Source of the DNA: an uncultured Acetobacter sp.
Lineage (GTDB): Bacteria; Pseudomonadota; Alphaproteobacteria; Acetobacterales; Acetobacteraceae
Length of the DNA stretch: 15,066 bases
NCBI RefSeq assembly: GCF_937875265.1
Contig: NZ_CALLXM010000109.1
Location: 1 to 15,066, forward strand
Direction: 5' to 3'
Below the pieces are notes generated by a model. The model saw only the letters and a list, made by a program, of their open reading frames with translations, ran no database searches and was not told the DNA's origin. The position numbers and the translations under genes are program-made. Within the stretch, counting starts at the first letter, position 1. Each line of letters opens with the position of its first letter. Positions 6,706 to 14,121 of the stretch are shown here, piece after piece.

Positions 6706-8220
6706 TCATTGCTTGAAAGCTCGCGCTAGCACGTTTTGTGTTTCGAGGGAAACAGGCAGGGTCGAGTTGGTCAGCGCCACACCTTTCCAGCCTGCGCCCA
6801 GAGCAGTGTAAAGGTTTACAGCGTCTCTCAGCCGCTCCAGCCGGGCCAGAGCTTCCATGTTCTGTGCATTCAAGGTGGTACGCTCGGTTGTCAGCACTTC
6901 CAGGAAGCCAACCAGACCAGCCCCGTAAAGCCGCCGCGCCCGCTCACTTGCGGTGGCGCTGTCTTCTGCGGCTTTATGCAGCTGTTCGGCATACTCAATG
7001 TCATCGTGCCAGGCAGCCATTGCATCTTCAACTTCCTTGAAGCCATTCAGCACAGCCTGACGATAGGTCAGACGCGCAGCCTCTGCGGAAGCCTGAGCCG
7101 CACGGACTTCAGACGTCAGCTTGCCACCATGCATCAGCGGCATGCTGGCCATCATCAGGAACTGCCAGCTCATCGCATTAGCCTGAAACAGCTGATACAT
7201 GGCCGACGCATTGGGGTTGAAAGTCAGAGGGATGACAAAATGCGGATACAGGTTGGCAACGGCTACGCCAATCTGTGCCGTAGCCAGCGCATATTCCCGT
7301 TCTGCCATGCGGATATCCGGACGATTGGCAATCACAACAGAAGGCATGGTCGCCGGAAATTCCGGCACGGTCGGCAAGGGTCGCGGTGCCTTCAGTTCAT
7401 CTTCCAGAGACCCCGGCATCTGCCCCAGCAGCACTGCGATGGCGTGCGTAATCTGGGAAACACGGGTTTTCAGCGGCTCACGTGCAGCAATCTGCGTATC
7501 AAGCTCGGCCTGAGCCTGCGCAATCTGCAAGGTGTTCCCCACTCCTTCCAGATACAGCTTATTCGTCAGGTCCACCGCGTTCTTCGCAACGCTAATATTG
7601 TCCGTGGCAATTTTGATCTGAAGCTGCGTAACCCGCAGCAGCATGTAATCAGAGGCCAGTTCTGACAGCATGGTCATCAGCAGAGCGCGACGGCCTTCAA
7701 TGGAGGCCTCCACTGCACGCTCATGCGCTTCCACATCGCGACGAATACGCCCGAACACGTCCACTTCCCACGTCGCCATCGCGCCGTATGTCAGCATGGA
7801 TGCTTCCGCGCGGTTCTGCGGGTTTCCTGGGCGAATAGGCCAGTTATCAATGTTCAGAGAATATCGCACATCCCCTCCGCCCATATTAGCATCCATCTGG
7901 GGATACCACTGGGAAGCAGAGCGGTCACGAATGGCACGTTCCGCCAGAATGCGCTGACCGGCGATCTGGAGATCGTAGTTCCCTTTGATTGCCTCATTAA
8001 CGAGACCAGTCAGCACCGGGTCCTTAAACGCTGCCCACCACTCGGTCATTTCCTTATTGGTGCGGTCAATTTCTTCCTGGGTTGCAGGGTGTTCTTCCGC
8101 TGCTTCCTTGAACTGAGTCGGCACCTTCATGTGTTCCGGCTGATAGTTCGGCCCGACAGTGCAGGCCGAAAGCATCAGGGAGGACGCCATGAAAAGGCCG
8201 AGGCGACGATGAACCTTCAT
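6706..8220 (-). CDS. Efflux outer-membrane lipoprotein, NodT family
   Basis: A TolC-like outer-membrane channel of the NodT/OprM lipoprotein type, forming the exit duct of a tripartite efflux pump. The protein begins MKVHRRLGLFM and has a lipobox LSAC with the lipidated cysteine at residue 20, followed by the family hallmark TVGPNYQPE. Two outer-membrane efflux (OEP) repeats follow, with landmarks FGRIRRDVEAHERAV in the first and NRPDIRMAEREYALATAQIG plus KEVEDAM in the second. The length of 504 is typical. The start at 8220 is preferred because it gives a compact lipoprotein signal and has GGAA six bases upstream; an ATG four codons earlier (8232) is possible. It lies seven to 19 bases after the stop of the HlyD adaptor gene, so the two are co-transcribed. 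Control is probably by the MarR-type gene at the head of the operon. Confidence 0.92.
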   Translation of the reverse strand: MKVHRRLGLFMASSLMLSACTVGPNYQPEHMKVPTQFKEAAEEHPATQEEIDRTNKEMTEWWAAFKDPVLTGLVNEAIKGNYDLQIAGQRILAERAIRDRSASQWYPQMDANMGGGDVRYSLNIDNWPIRPGNPQNRAEASMLTYGAMATWEVDVFGRIRRDVEAHERAVEASIEGRRALLMTMLSELASDYMLLRVTQLQIKIATDNISVAKNAVDLTNKLYLEGVGNTLQIAQAQAELDTQIAAREPLKTRVSQITHAIAVLLGQMPGSLEDELKAPRPLPTVPEFPATMPSVVIANRPDIRMAEREYALATAQIGVAVANLYPHFVIPLTFNPNASAMYQLFQANAMSWQFLMMASMPLMHGGKLTSEVRAAQASAEAARLTYRQAVLNGFKEVEDAMAAWHDDIEYAEQLHKAAEDSATASERARRLYGAGLVGFLEVLTTERTTLNAQNMEALARLERLRDAVNLYTALGAGWKGVALTNSTLPVSLETQNVLARAFKQ

Positions 8221-8239
8221 CTTATATTCCATGCCGCGC

Positions 8240-9151
8240 TCAGAGATGATCTTGCAGCCACGTGGTCATCTTGCCCCTTCGACCACGCGGTTCAGGCCCA
8301 ACGCTAACTGTGGCCGTCATGCCCGCGGACAGGGTCACACTATCCGGCACATGATCAAGATGGATACGCACCGGAATACGCTGGGCCAGACGCACCCAGG
8401 TAAAGATCGGGTTCACATCCTGCAGCCCCAGTTTATCCGGGGTGCCGTTGGTATCGTTAATACCGCGGGCAATACTTATAACGTGGCCGGTCAGGATAGG
8501 CTTATAGCCCATCAGCTTGACGCGAGCCTCATCCCCCACATGTACGCCCCACATCTTGGTTTCTTCAAAGTATCCGTAAACCCAGTAGGAATCGGCATCA
8601 ATCACGGCCAGACGTGCCTGCCCGGAGGAAGCGTAATCCCCTACCCGCAGGTTCAGGTTGGTCACAAAACCGTTGACCGGAGAATACAGAACGGAACGCT
8701 GAAGGTTCAGCTTAGCGACATCCAGCGCAGCACGAGCCGCATCCACTGCGGCAATCTGAGTTGCCACATTAGAGTTAAAGACTTCCTGCTCTTCAGCCGA
8801 CACAATGCCACCCAGACCCATACGGCGGCGGGCATCATTGCGTTTGAGTTTCAGGTCTTCCAATGCGCCATCCAGGCGGGCCTGAGCCTCGCGGATTGCC
8901 AGACGGAACCTTACCGGGTCCAGCACAAACAGCGGGTCGCCCTTATGTACGAACTGGTTATCCACCACAGGAAGCTGCACCACAGTGCCTGAGACTTCAG
9001 GGGCCACATCTACAACATACACGCGCACACGCCCATCACGGGTCCATGGTGCAATCATGTAGACATTCCAAAGGGTAACCCCCAGCACAATGGCCAGAGA
9101 GACAACCGCCAGGGTCAGGATAACTCGTATCAGGGTGCGCAGAAGGGGCAT
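8240..9151 (-). CDS. HlyD/AaeA-like membrane fusion (adaptor) protein
   Basis: A 303-residue periplasmic adaptor anchored by one N-terminal membrane helix (about residues 7-29). The sequence right after the helix, APWTRDGRVRVYVVDVAPEV, is characteristic of the AaeA/EmrA-like subgroup that partners FUSC (AaeB) permeases and DUF1656 proteins. A lipoyl-like half (VVDNQFVHKGDPLFVLD), a short alpha-helical hairpin (about 80-150), the second lipoyl half (LYSPVNGFVTNLNLRVGDYA) and a beta-barrel ending in FTWVRLAQRIPVRI follow. It would bridge an inner-membrane transporter to the outer-membrane lipoprotein encoded next. Substrates of relatives are aromatic carboxylic acids and other weak acids, which would be apt for an acid-producing bacterium, but this is inference. 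The upstream gene is DUF1656, 28 bases away. The expected permease gene is not in the operon. Confidence 0.9.
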   Translation of the reverse strand: MPLLRTLIRVILTLAVVSLAIVLGVTLWNVYMIAPWTRDGRVRVYVVDVAPEVSGTVVQLPVVDNQFVHKGDPLFVLDPVRFRLAIREAQARLDGALEDLKLKRNDARRRMGLGGIVSAEEQEVFNSNVATQIAAVDAARAALDVAKLNLQRSVLYSPVNGFVTNLNLRVGDYASSGQARLAVIDADSYWVYGYFEETKMWGVHVGDEARVKLMGYKPILTGHVISIARGINDTNGTPDKLGLQDVNPIFTWVRLAQRIPVRIHLDHVPDSVTLSAGMTATVSVGPEPRGRRGKMTTWLQDHL

Positions 9152-9179
9152 TGCGGAGACTCAAAAGCCTTTTCAGGGA

Positions 9180-9374
9180 TCAGACGTACAAAATGAGCAG
9201 GCAGAGGATACAAACGTAAAGTGAGACTTCAAACAGAGCGATATGCCAGAACCAGCCCAGCAGGCCGCTCCACCACAGCACGAAACGAATACACATGGTA
9301 AGAGGCAACGCCGCCAGTGCGTAGACGACGATTGGTGCCATAAAGACACCAAAGAGATTGAATTCCGTCAGCAT
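9180..9374 (-). CDS. DUF1656 (AaeX-like) small membrane protein
   Basis: A 64-residue protein with two predicted membrane helices (about residues 9-33 and 40-63). It matches the DUF1656 pattern: an N-terminal E-(F)-N-x-x-G-V-F motif, a basic residue plus tryptophans after the first helix, and WHIALFEVSLYV in the second. DUF1656 proteins (AaeX in E. coli) are nearly always encoded beside an HlyD-type adaptor and a FUSC permease in efflux operons; their precise job is unknown. The gene lies 22 bases after the MarR stop and 28 before the adaptor start, consistent with one transcript. Confidence 0.85.
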   Translation of the reverse strand: MLTEFNLFGVFMAPIVVYALAALPLTMCIRFVLWWSGLLGWFWHIALFEVSLYVCILCLLILYV

Positions 9375-9396
9375 GACGCCATTCTCGTAACAACTC

Positions 9397-9891
9397 TCAT
9401 CGTGCGTGCGCCCGATCCGGGCCTGTCAGATCTTTCTGGCCAAGTGCGGCCTGCTCGACCCGGTCAAGAATCCCGCAGCACTGTTCCAGTTCCTGCGGGG
9501 TAACATGTTCTGTCAGGCGGGTAGCCACATTATCAGCCGCATGGCTGACAAGTGCGGCAACTTTCCGGCCTTCTTTGGTAATACTGACAAGTTTGGAGCG
9601 TCGGTCTTCCTCATCAATTTCACGGACTATAAACCCGCGCTTCTCAAGCACATCCAGCAGCCGGACCAGAGACGGCGCTTCCAGTGACAGGGAACGGGCA
9701 AGATCTGTCTGTCTGACAGGCTGCTCTGAAAAATTGAGGTAATAAATGGGACGCCATGTTGCGTCTGTCAGGCTGAACCGGCGCAGATCGGCATCAATTT
9801 CCCGCCGCCAAATGGCAGCAAGACGAGCCAGCCGGTGCCCGAAGGACCGGCGGGTTTCGATGCTTTTATCAGGATGACGCTGAGGTTCCAT
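9397..9891 (-). CDS. MarR-family transcriptional regulator
   Basis: A 164-residue winged-helix regulator. The centre shows the MarR DNA-binding layout: a recognition-helix region (QTDLARSLSLEAPSLVRLLD, about 60-80), then the linker to the wing LEKRGFIVREIDEEDRRSK with the conserved D-x-R-S/D-x-R-K wing residues. Helices for dimerisation flank it. It is the first gene of the minus-strand efflux operon, so it most likely represses its own operon and is released by a phenolic or acidic ligand, the usual arrangement for MarR-controlled pumps. The ATG at 9891 has a GGG six bases upstream. I found no convincing palindromic operator in the 135 bases upstream. Confidence 0.9.
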   Translation of the reverse strand: MEPQRHPDKSIETRRSFGHRLARLAAIWRREIDADLRRFSLTDATWRPIYYLNFSEQPVRQTDLARSLSLEAPSLVRLLDVLEKRGFIVREIDEEDRRSKLVSITKEGRKVAALVSHAADNVATRLTEHVTPQELEQCCGILDRVEQAALGQKDLTGPDRAHAR

Positions 9892-9960
9892 TACGTGCCC
9901 ATACTAGCAAGCATGCAAACTGTTCGCACGCTCACAAAATCGTAGGGCAATCATTCCCAG

Positions 9961-9991
9961 AAAAAATCCACCCCTGCCAATGCAAAATTGG
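9961..9991 (-). terminator. Possible intrinsic terminator of the DUF883/YqjE-like operon
   Basis: On the minus strand, CCAAT and ATTGG (complement of 9977-9991) form a short stem with a 5-base loop. Further weak pairing (CCA with TGG) comes before a run of six T (complement of 9961-9966). It lies about 35 bases after the stop at 10027. The stem is short, so this is tentative. Confidence 0.35.
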
Positions 9992-10026
9992 AATGGAACC
10001 TATGGGCAAAGGCAGATGAGGGAAAA

Positions 10027-10452
10027 TCAGTTTTTCTTGCGGCGCACCACATCCCACACTTTACGGGTGCTGCTGCGACCAAGAGAGCCTGCTACTGTGG
10101 CCGTTACAGCGGCCAGAGTGATGGATTCACGCATTTGCGTCGCACACCGGTTGCGCGCAATGCGTGCTTCCACTTCTGCTGTCGTCAGGTAGGACCGACG
10201 GCCAAACAGAACACAAATCAGAGCAAAAAATACATCCAGCGCAAACACGCCGAATGCTGCGGTCACCGGCCCCCAATGGAAGGTAAACAGGAACAGGGCC
10301 CACAAGAGTCCATGCCCGGAAATCAGGGCAAAAAAGCCAAATACCGCTGCAGCAACAAGAAATGCTGCCTGCTTTCCTAACCGAACAGCCATCTGCTGCA
10401 TGAGATGGGACTGTGCATGCAGGGCGGACCTGCCAAGTTCAAAAATACGCAT
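10027..10452 (-). CDS. YqjE-like / phage-holin-superfamily (Holin-X type) inner-membrane protein
   Basis: A 141-residue protein with an amphipathic N-terminus, two adjacent membrane helices (about residues 29-50 and 60-84, joined by a tight HWGPV turn) and a basic C-terminal cytoplasmic tail ending in RRKKN. Both the topology and the position, 38 bases behind a DUF883 gene on the same strand, match YqjE, partner of YqjD in the enterobacterial yqjDEK operon; YqjE belongs to the putative Holin-X superfamily but is not a phage gene. The ATG at 10452 has GGAG four bases upstream. The function of the family is poorly known, with links to stationary phase and membrane attachment of ribosomes by YqjD. 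The family call is moderate because sequence motifs are weak. Confidence 0.65.
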   Translation of the reverse strand: MRIFELGRSALHAQSHLMQQMAVRLGKQAAFLVAAAVFGFFALISGHGLLWALFLFTFHWGPVTAAFGVFALDVFFALICVLFGRRSYLTTAEVEARIARNRCATQMRESITLAAVTATVAGSLGRSSTRKVWDVVRRKKN

Positions 10453-10490
10453 GGACTCCGGTGCTACCTTCGTTCAGATCACGTGACGCT

Positions 10491-10793
10491 TCAGCGTGAC
10501 ATCCGACCGAGGATAAAGCCCACCACGCCGGAAATGGCTATGGACACCCATGAGGATTGTGCACGCGTCTGCTTGGAAATATCGTTGCGCGCATGATTGG
10601 CCAGTTCACGTGCATTGGCAACTGCTTCTTCGGTCAAATTTCCGGCTTTTCCACCAGCATTTGTCAAGGCAGGCACCACATGCTTTGTGATCAGCCGTTC
10701 CAGATGCGCCTTTACAGCTTCAATTTCATCACGGGCTGTCTCAGCGGCAGATTCACCAGCAGCCTTTACATCCTTGAGTTTATCAGAAGACAT
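10491..10793 (-). CDS. DUF883 (YqjD/ElaB-like) C-tail membrane-anchored protein
   Basis: A 100-residue protein with a long, highly charged amphipathic helical region (residues 1-75, rich in Ala, Glu, Lys; likely coiled coil) followed by a single C-terminal membrane helix with a glycine motif (WVSIAISGVVGFILGRMSR). This is the DUF883 architecture of YqjD/ElaB, which anchor to the inner membrane by the C-terminus and, in E. coli, bind ribosomes in stationary phase. The start at 10793 is preferred over an upstream in-frame codon at 10826 because AGGG lies six bases before it and the family begins there. It heads a two-gene unit with the YqjE-like gene and is divergent from the ABC gene at 10861, sharing a 67-base intergenic region. 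Confidence 0.8.
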   Translation of the reverse strand: MSSDKLKDVKAAGESAAETARDEIEAVKAHLERLITKHVVPALTNAGGKAGNLTEEAVANARELANHARNDISKQTRAQSSWVSIAISGVVGFILGRMSR

Positions 10794-10819
10794 GGAAAAC
10801 CCTATTCGCGTTAAAATGA

Positions 10820-10849
10820 TTGACAACTCCCTTTTAACTGCTCGCTAAG
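10820..10849 (+). promoter_or_regulatory. Putative promoter of the ABC-like gene cluster
   Basis: An exact -35 TTGACA (10820-10825) is followed after 18 bases by GCTAAG (10844-10849), a weak -10. The ribosome site AAGGA (10847-10851) overlaps the presumed -10, so the true start site is uncertain. The complementary strand reads TTGTCA at the same place, which could serve the divergent DUF883 gene. Confidence 0.3.
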
Positions 10850-10860
10850 GATATGGTTGC

Positions 10861-11982
10861 ATGCATACGGCGCATGGCTCGCCCCCGTCACTAGACCTTC
10901 ACACTCTCGCGTTCTTGCCACCGCTCTCTGGGCTGAGCCTGAGTGTGGGGAAAGGTCAGTGTGTGGCCCTGCTGGGAATCGGCTCCGAGCATGATGACCT
11001 GACCCGCCTGACAGATGTTCTGGCCGGGCACGCCCCAAGTTACGGCGGACAGATCCGTGTAGGCGGAGAGGACGTAACACGCAGCCCGACCGGCCAGCGC
11101 AGGCTTGTCACGCTCGGGGCGCATGCACCTTTGTTCCCGCACCTTACGCTGGCGGACAATATTCTTTTCCCGCTGCGGGCCTCCGGGAAGGTTTCCGCTG
11201 CGGAAGGCGAGCGCCGCATGATGGAGGCGCTGTCTCTTGCAGGGCTGGATGGCCGTCGCACGTTCAAACCCTCCGACCTAACGCCTGAACAAAACCTGCG
11301 GGGCCTGCTGGCCCGGGCCCTCGTCATGCGGCCGGAAGTCCTTGTACTGAACCGCCCCTTCAATCAGCTGGACCATACTGCCACAACCCGGATGCTGGCT
11401 CTGCTGGAAAAACTGCAACGCGCCATCGGCCTCAGTACCCTGCTCCTCACACGAAACCGTACGGAAGCCCTGATGGCCGGAGAGACCATTGGTATTCTGG
11501 AAAATGGCCTGCTGCTCCAGCTTGCCTCCCCCCAGGAGCTGCTCAGCCGCCCGGCGCAAGAAAGTGTGGCCGTCGCTTTTGGCGAGGCCAATGTGCTGAC
11601 CGGCAAGGTGCTTTACGCGGAAGATGATATTGCCGAACTCCGCCTCCCCACGGGTGAGACCGTAGAAGCCATGGCTGCACCGGGGCTGGAGGAACAAGAC
11701 CTCGCCAATATCTGCATCGCGCCAGACCGGCTTTCCGTCATGTTCCCACGCCAGATCAGTTCGTCGCCTGAAGAAAACGACATGCTGGTTTGCACACTCG
11801 TGTCCGCCCGCCATGTGGGAACGGCCATTCACATGCGCTTTCGTATGCGTGATGGCGGGGAAATTATTGCCCATCGCCCCCCGGTTCATACAGCAAAAGA
11901 TCTGGAGCCAGGACGGATCGCACTGCTTGCCTGGCAAACAGCAAACGCCACTGCCTTTCCGATGGACCAGAAATCAGGCTAG
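10861..11982 (+). CDS. ABC-transporter ATPase homologue with lost catalytic motifs (PotA/CysA type)
   Basis: A 373-residue protein with the full architecture of a polyamine/sulfate/iron-type importer ATPase: nucleotide-binding domain (about 1-235) and a C-terminal TOBE-like domain (about 240-365). Every nucleotide-handling motif is altered. Walker A reads GIGSEHDDL (39-47), lacking the Lys and Ser/Thr. The Q-loop glutamine before PLFPHLT is Ala (87). The signature LSGGQ is LTPEQ (140-144). Walker B plus catalytic Glu (LLLDEP) is LVLNRP (161-166). The H-loop histidine is Arg (T-R-N-R, 197-200). Framework segments such as LFPHLTLADNI, LARALVMRP and QLD are well kept, so the reading frame is not simply scrambled. 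AAGGA lies nine bases before the ATG. It is followed by a solute-binding protein and a short permease. It cannot be expected to hydrolyse ATP; it may be a structural or regulatory pseudo-ATPase, or a gene in slow decay. Confidence 0.88.
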   Translation: MHTAHGSPPSLDLHTLAFLPPLSGLSLSVGKGQCVALLGIGSEHDDLTRLTDVLAGHAPSYGGQIRVGGEDVTRSPTGQRRLVTLGAHAPLFPHLTLADNILFPLRASGKVSAAEGERRMMEALSLAGLDGRRTFKPSDLTPEQNLRGLLARALVMRPEVLVLNRPFNQLDHTATTRMLALLEKLQRAIGLSTLLLTRNRTEALMAGETIGILENGLLLQLASPQELLSRPAQESVAVAFGEANVLTGKVLYAEDDIAELRLPTGETVEAMAAPGLEEQDLANICIAPDRLSVMFPRQISSSPEENDMLVCTLVSARHVGTAIHMRFRMRDGGEIIAHRPPVHTAKDLEPGRIALLAWQTANATAFPMDQKSG

Positions 11983-12094
11983 AATTGTATCTGACCCAAG
12001 CAGCAACCGCGTGAGGCTACCCCTGTCCTTTTTTTTGTTTCGAGACGCACCCCTTAAAACGACCCGTCGCTCCCCGGCGCGGCGCCTGTCGGCC

Positions 12095-13123
12095 ATGCCT
12101 GCCGCCCGCAGGTATGGACTGACGACTCTCGTTCTGGGGAGCCTGATACTGCCTGCTGCCTCACCAGCAGATGCGCGTGTGGTGCGTCGGATTCATCGGA
12201 CAGTGGTGCAACCCATAAGGATACTGACATTTGGCGGAGCGATTACCGCCACACAGCAAAAAGTCCTGTTCACGCCGTATGCTCAGATTATCAAACATCA
12301 ACTGGCGCCGTCCTCATGGGATGGCACGGTCGAGTCCCTTCGAAAACAGGAAACCGATTCTCCGCACCGCTGGGCCGCTGTAATGATGGAAACCAGCTCC
12401 TTGCAGGTCAGCTGCTCTCTAGGCTTGCTGGCCCGTGACCCTGCTGACCCCTCCCCTAACGGCTGCGGGCAGTCCTCTGCCTCCATTGATTTTGCGATGG
12501 CCTGGGATCGCTCACGCTTTGATACCCCCCCGGACTGGTCCGATTTCTGGGATGTCGCCCGCCATCCAGGCCGCCGCAGCCTGCGCCGGGACCCGCGCAC
12601 CACACTGGAAATCGCGCTCCTGGCAGACGGTGTCACTCCAGATGCCCTCTACCGTGTGCTGAACACACAGGATGGTGTAGAGCGCGCCTTCCGTAAGCTC
12701 GACCAGCTGCGTCCCTATATTGTCTGGTGGTCCACTCCAGAGGAAGCCGCACGCATCCTCAAAAGTGGTGGCGCGCTGATGGGAAGCGTTCCAACAGGAG
12801 AAATTCTCAGTGCTGCACAGGCAGACCGGGGTCGATTCGGCCTCTATTGGCCACAGCGCCTTCAGGTGAACTATGCATGGGGGGTGCCAAAAACCTCTGC
12901 GGAGGAAAACACGGCGCTGGCTCTGACTGCATGGCTGGAACATCCCACCCAGAAACAGGCCTTTGCCAATGCGTGGCCATCTCTCCCGTCTCTGGCAGAA
13001 ATCAATGCCGGGTCTCCCGATAGTCGCCGCCTGCTTCCTCCCATAGCGGTCAACGACACCTTCTGGAGTACGCATCTCTCCATATTGTCCGAACGATTTG
13101 AACACTGGGCCGCAGGACCTTGA
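12095..13123 (+). CDS. Extracellular solute-binding protein (PotD-like, ABC importer type)
   Basis: A 342-residue periplasmic binding protein of the spermidine/putrescine/iron-type family. An N-terminal signal peptide (hydrophobic LTTLVLGSLILPAAS, cleavage near SPADA) is followed by the first lobe (IRILTFGGAITATQQKV) and the family's hinge region: DWSDFWDVARHPGRRSLRR, then TLEIALLADGV, FRKLDQLRPYIVWW and a late AQADRGRFG. The ligand cannot be deduced. The start is uncertain. The ATG at 12095 gives a clean signal peptide but has no ribosome site; a GTG at 12011 is in frame, and the frame stays open far back into the previous gene. It is 112 bases behind the degenerate ATPase gene and its TGA overlaps the TTG start of the permease-like gene. 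With no functional ATPase or full permease beside it, its role in import is doubtful. Confidence 0.83.
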   Translation: MPAARRYGLTTLVLGSLILPAASPADARVVRRIHRTVVQPIRILTFGGAITATQQKVLFTPYAQIIKHQLAPSSWDGTVESLRKQETDSPHRWAAVMMETSSLQVSCSLGLLARDPADPSPNGCGQSSASIDFAMAWDRSRFDTPPDWSDFWDVARHPGRRSLRRDPRTTLEIALLADGVTPDALYRVLNTQDGVERAFRKLDQLRPYIVWWSTPEEAARILKSGGALMGSVPTGEILSAAQADRGRFGLYWPQRLQVNYAWGVPKTSAEENTALALTAWLEHPTQKQAFANAWPSLPSLAEINAGSPDSRRLLPPIAVNDTFWSTHLSILSERFEHWAAGP

Positions 13124-13578
13124 ATTTTCCTGCTGTCAATCTGATGCTGCCTCTCCTTACTCACGCACTATTAATGGCCATTACAGGCGTATGCTTGGCT
13201 ATTGTTGTGCTGAGTACTGCGCTCTTAACTAGGCAGGGTAACCGGTTATACACCGCGCTTCTGCTTGTTCTGCTACCAGCTACCATTGCAGCACTTGCTT
13301 TGCCCTTCTGGCCTCCTATCAATCAGGCCCCTCTGTCGCTTTTCTTCTTACAGGGAATTCTGATCGGACCGGCCATTTCTCTTGCCCCCCTCCACCACCT
13401 CAAGGACGCGCCCTCAGCATGGGGCCGCACAGCGCAGGAACTCGGAGCGACCCCCTTTACCCGCCTGCGTCTGCTCTGGCTGCCGCTTTTGGGGCGACCA
13501 CTCGCAGGAAGTCTGTGTCTGGCATTTGCTCTAAGCGTGCTTGGCACCCTTGGAATCAGAAAAACGCCCCTTTTCTGA
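13120..13578 (+). CDS. Short ABC permease-like membrane protein (truncated MetI-type domain)
   Basis: A 152-residue hydrophobic protein with about four membrane helices (roughly 9-37, 43-65, 73-92 and 126-147). Between the last two lies an EAA-loop-like sequence, AQELGATPFTRLRLLWLPLL, the motif by which ABC permeases dock on their ATPase. Full permeases of this class have about 260-290 residues (or about 550 when two are fused), so this is half a domain, and the sequence stops just after a FALS-type helix where thiamine/iron permeases continue with another helix pair. No continuation is seen in other frames before the next gene begins at 13606. The start is TTG at 13120, overlapping the TGA of the solute-binding gene by four bases with AGGA just upstream. 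It is either a remnant or a minimal partner of the degenerate ATPase. Confidence 0.72.
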   Translation: MNFPAVNLMLPLLTHALLMAITGVCLAIVVLSTALLTRQGNRLYTALLLVLLPATIAALALPFWPPINQAPLSLFFLQGILIGPAISLAPLHHLKDAPSAWGRTAQELGATPFTRLRLLWLPLLGRPLAGSLCLAFALSVLGTLGIRKTPLF

Positions 13579-13605
13579 GACCCCCTGCCGGTTTATCCTG
13601 CCCTT

Positions 13606-14121
13606 ATGACCTCCCCCACATCCCCAGCACCATTCTGGGAAACCACCCCTTTAAAAGAGATGACCACCGCTGAGTGGGAATCCCTATGTGACGGCTGTGG
13701 CCGTTGCTGCCTGCACAAGCTCCGTGACGAAGATACTGATGCGATCCATTATACGTCCGTCGCCTGCCGTCTGCTTGATGTCTCCACCTGCCGCTGTACG
13801 GACTACCCTCAGCGGCACCGGAAAGTGCAGGACTGCATTACCCTGACCCCGGAAATGGTGCCCGAACTGGACTGGCTTCCAGCCGATTGCGCTTATCGTC
13901 GCCTGTCCGAGGGGCGCTCCCTGCCCTCATGGCACCCCCTTCTCACTGGAAACCCGGAGAGTGTCATTGAGGCCGGGGCCTCTGCTGCGGGTCGCTGCAT
14001 CAGTGAACGTCAAGCTGGCGCACTGGAAGACTATCTGGTCGGCTGGCCAGGCCAGGCTGCCAAAAAACCCAGTGCACACAAGCGGCCATCCGTCCGCCAT
14101 GTTCGTGTCAAAACGCCCTGA
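13606..14121 (+). CDS. YcgN-family (UPF0260) cysteine-cluster protein
   Basis: A 171-residue soluble protein of the YcgN/UPF0260 family, a CxxCxxCC zinc/iron-binding cysteine-cluster group of unknown biochemical role. Conserved cysteines are visible at residues 28, 31, 34 and 35 (CDGCGRCC), 54, 62 and 64 (CRLLDVSTCRC, then TDYPQR), 77 (VQDCITL) and 95 (LPADC), all in the expected order, so the fold should be intact. Relatives are about 150 residues; the extra 20-odd residues here form a basic tail (KKPSAHKRPSVRHVRVK). The ATG at 13606 has no clear Shine-Dalgarno sequence. The gene starts 27 bases after the permease-like gene and overlaps the next gene by 23 bases. Metal binding is inferred from the cysteine pattern. 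Confidence 0.9.
   Translation: MTSPTSPAPFWETTPLKEMTTAEWESLCDGCGRCCLHKLRDEDTDAIHYTSVACRLLDVSTCRCTDYPQRHRKVQDCITLTPEMVPELDWLPADCAYRRLSEGRSLPSWHPLLTGNPESVIEAGASAAGRCISERQAGALEDYLVGWPGQAAKKPSAHKRPSVRHVRVKTP

Noticed and set aside
8231..8992. A 253-codon plus-strand open frame opposite the HlyD adaptor gene
   Set aside because: Antisense shadow: the minus-strand adaptor has clear family motifs along the same stretch, while this translation has none.
9892..9960. MarR operator candidates around GCAAGCATGCAAAC
   Set aside because: Only the central GCATGC is a true palindrome; the arms match poorly, so no operator is claimed.
10027..10452. Prophage holin, suggesting a phage remnant
   Set aside because: No lysis or structural phage genes are nearby; pairing with a DUF883 gene fits the chromosomal yqjDE-type arrangement.
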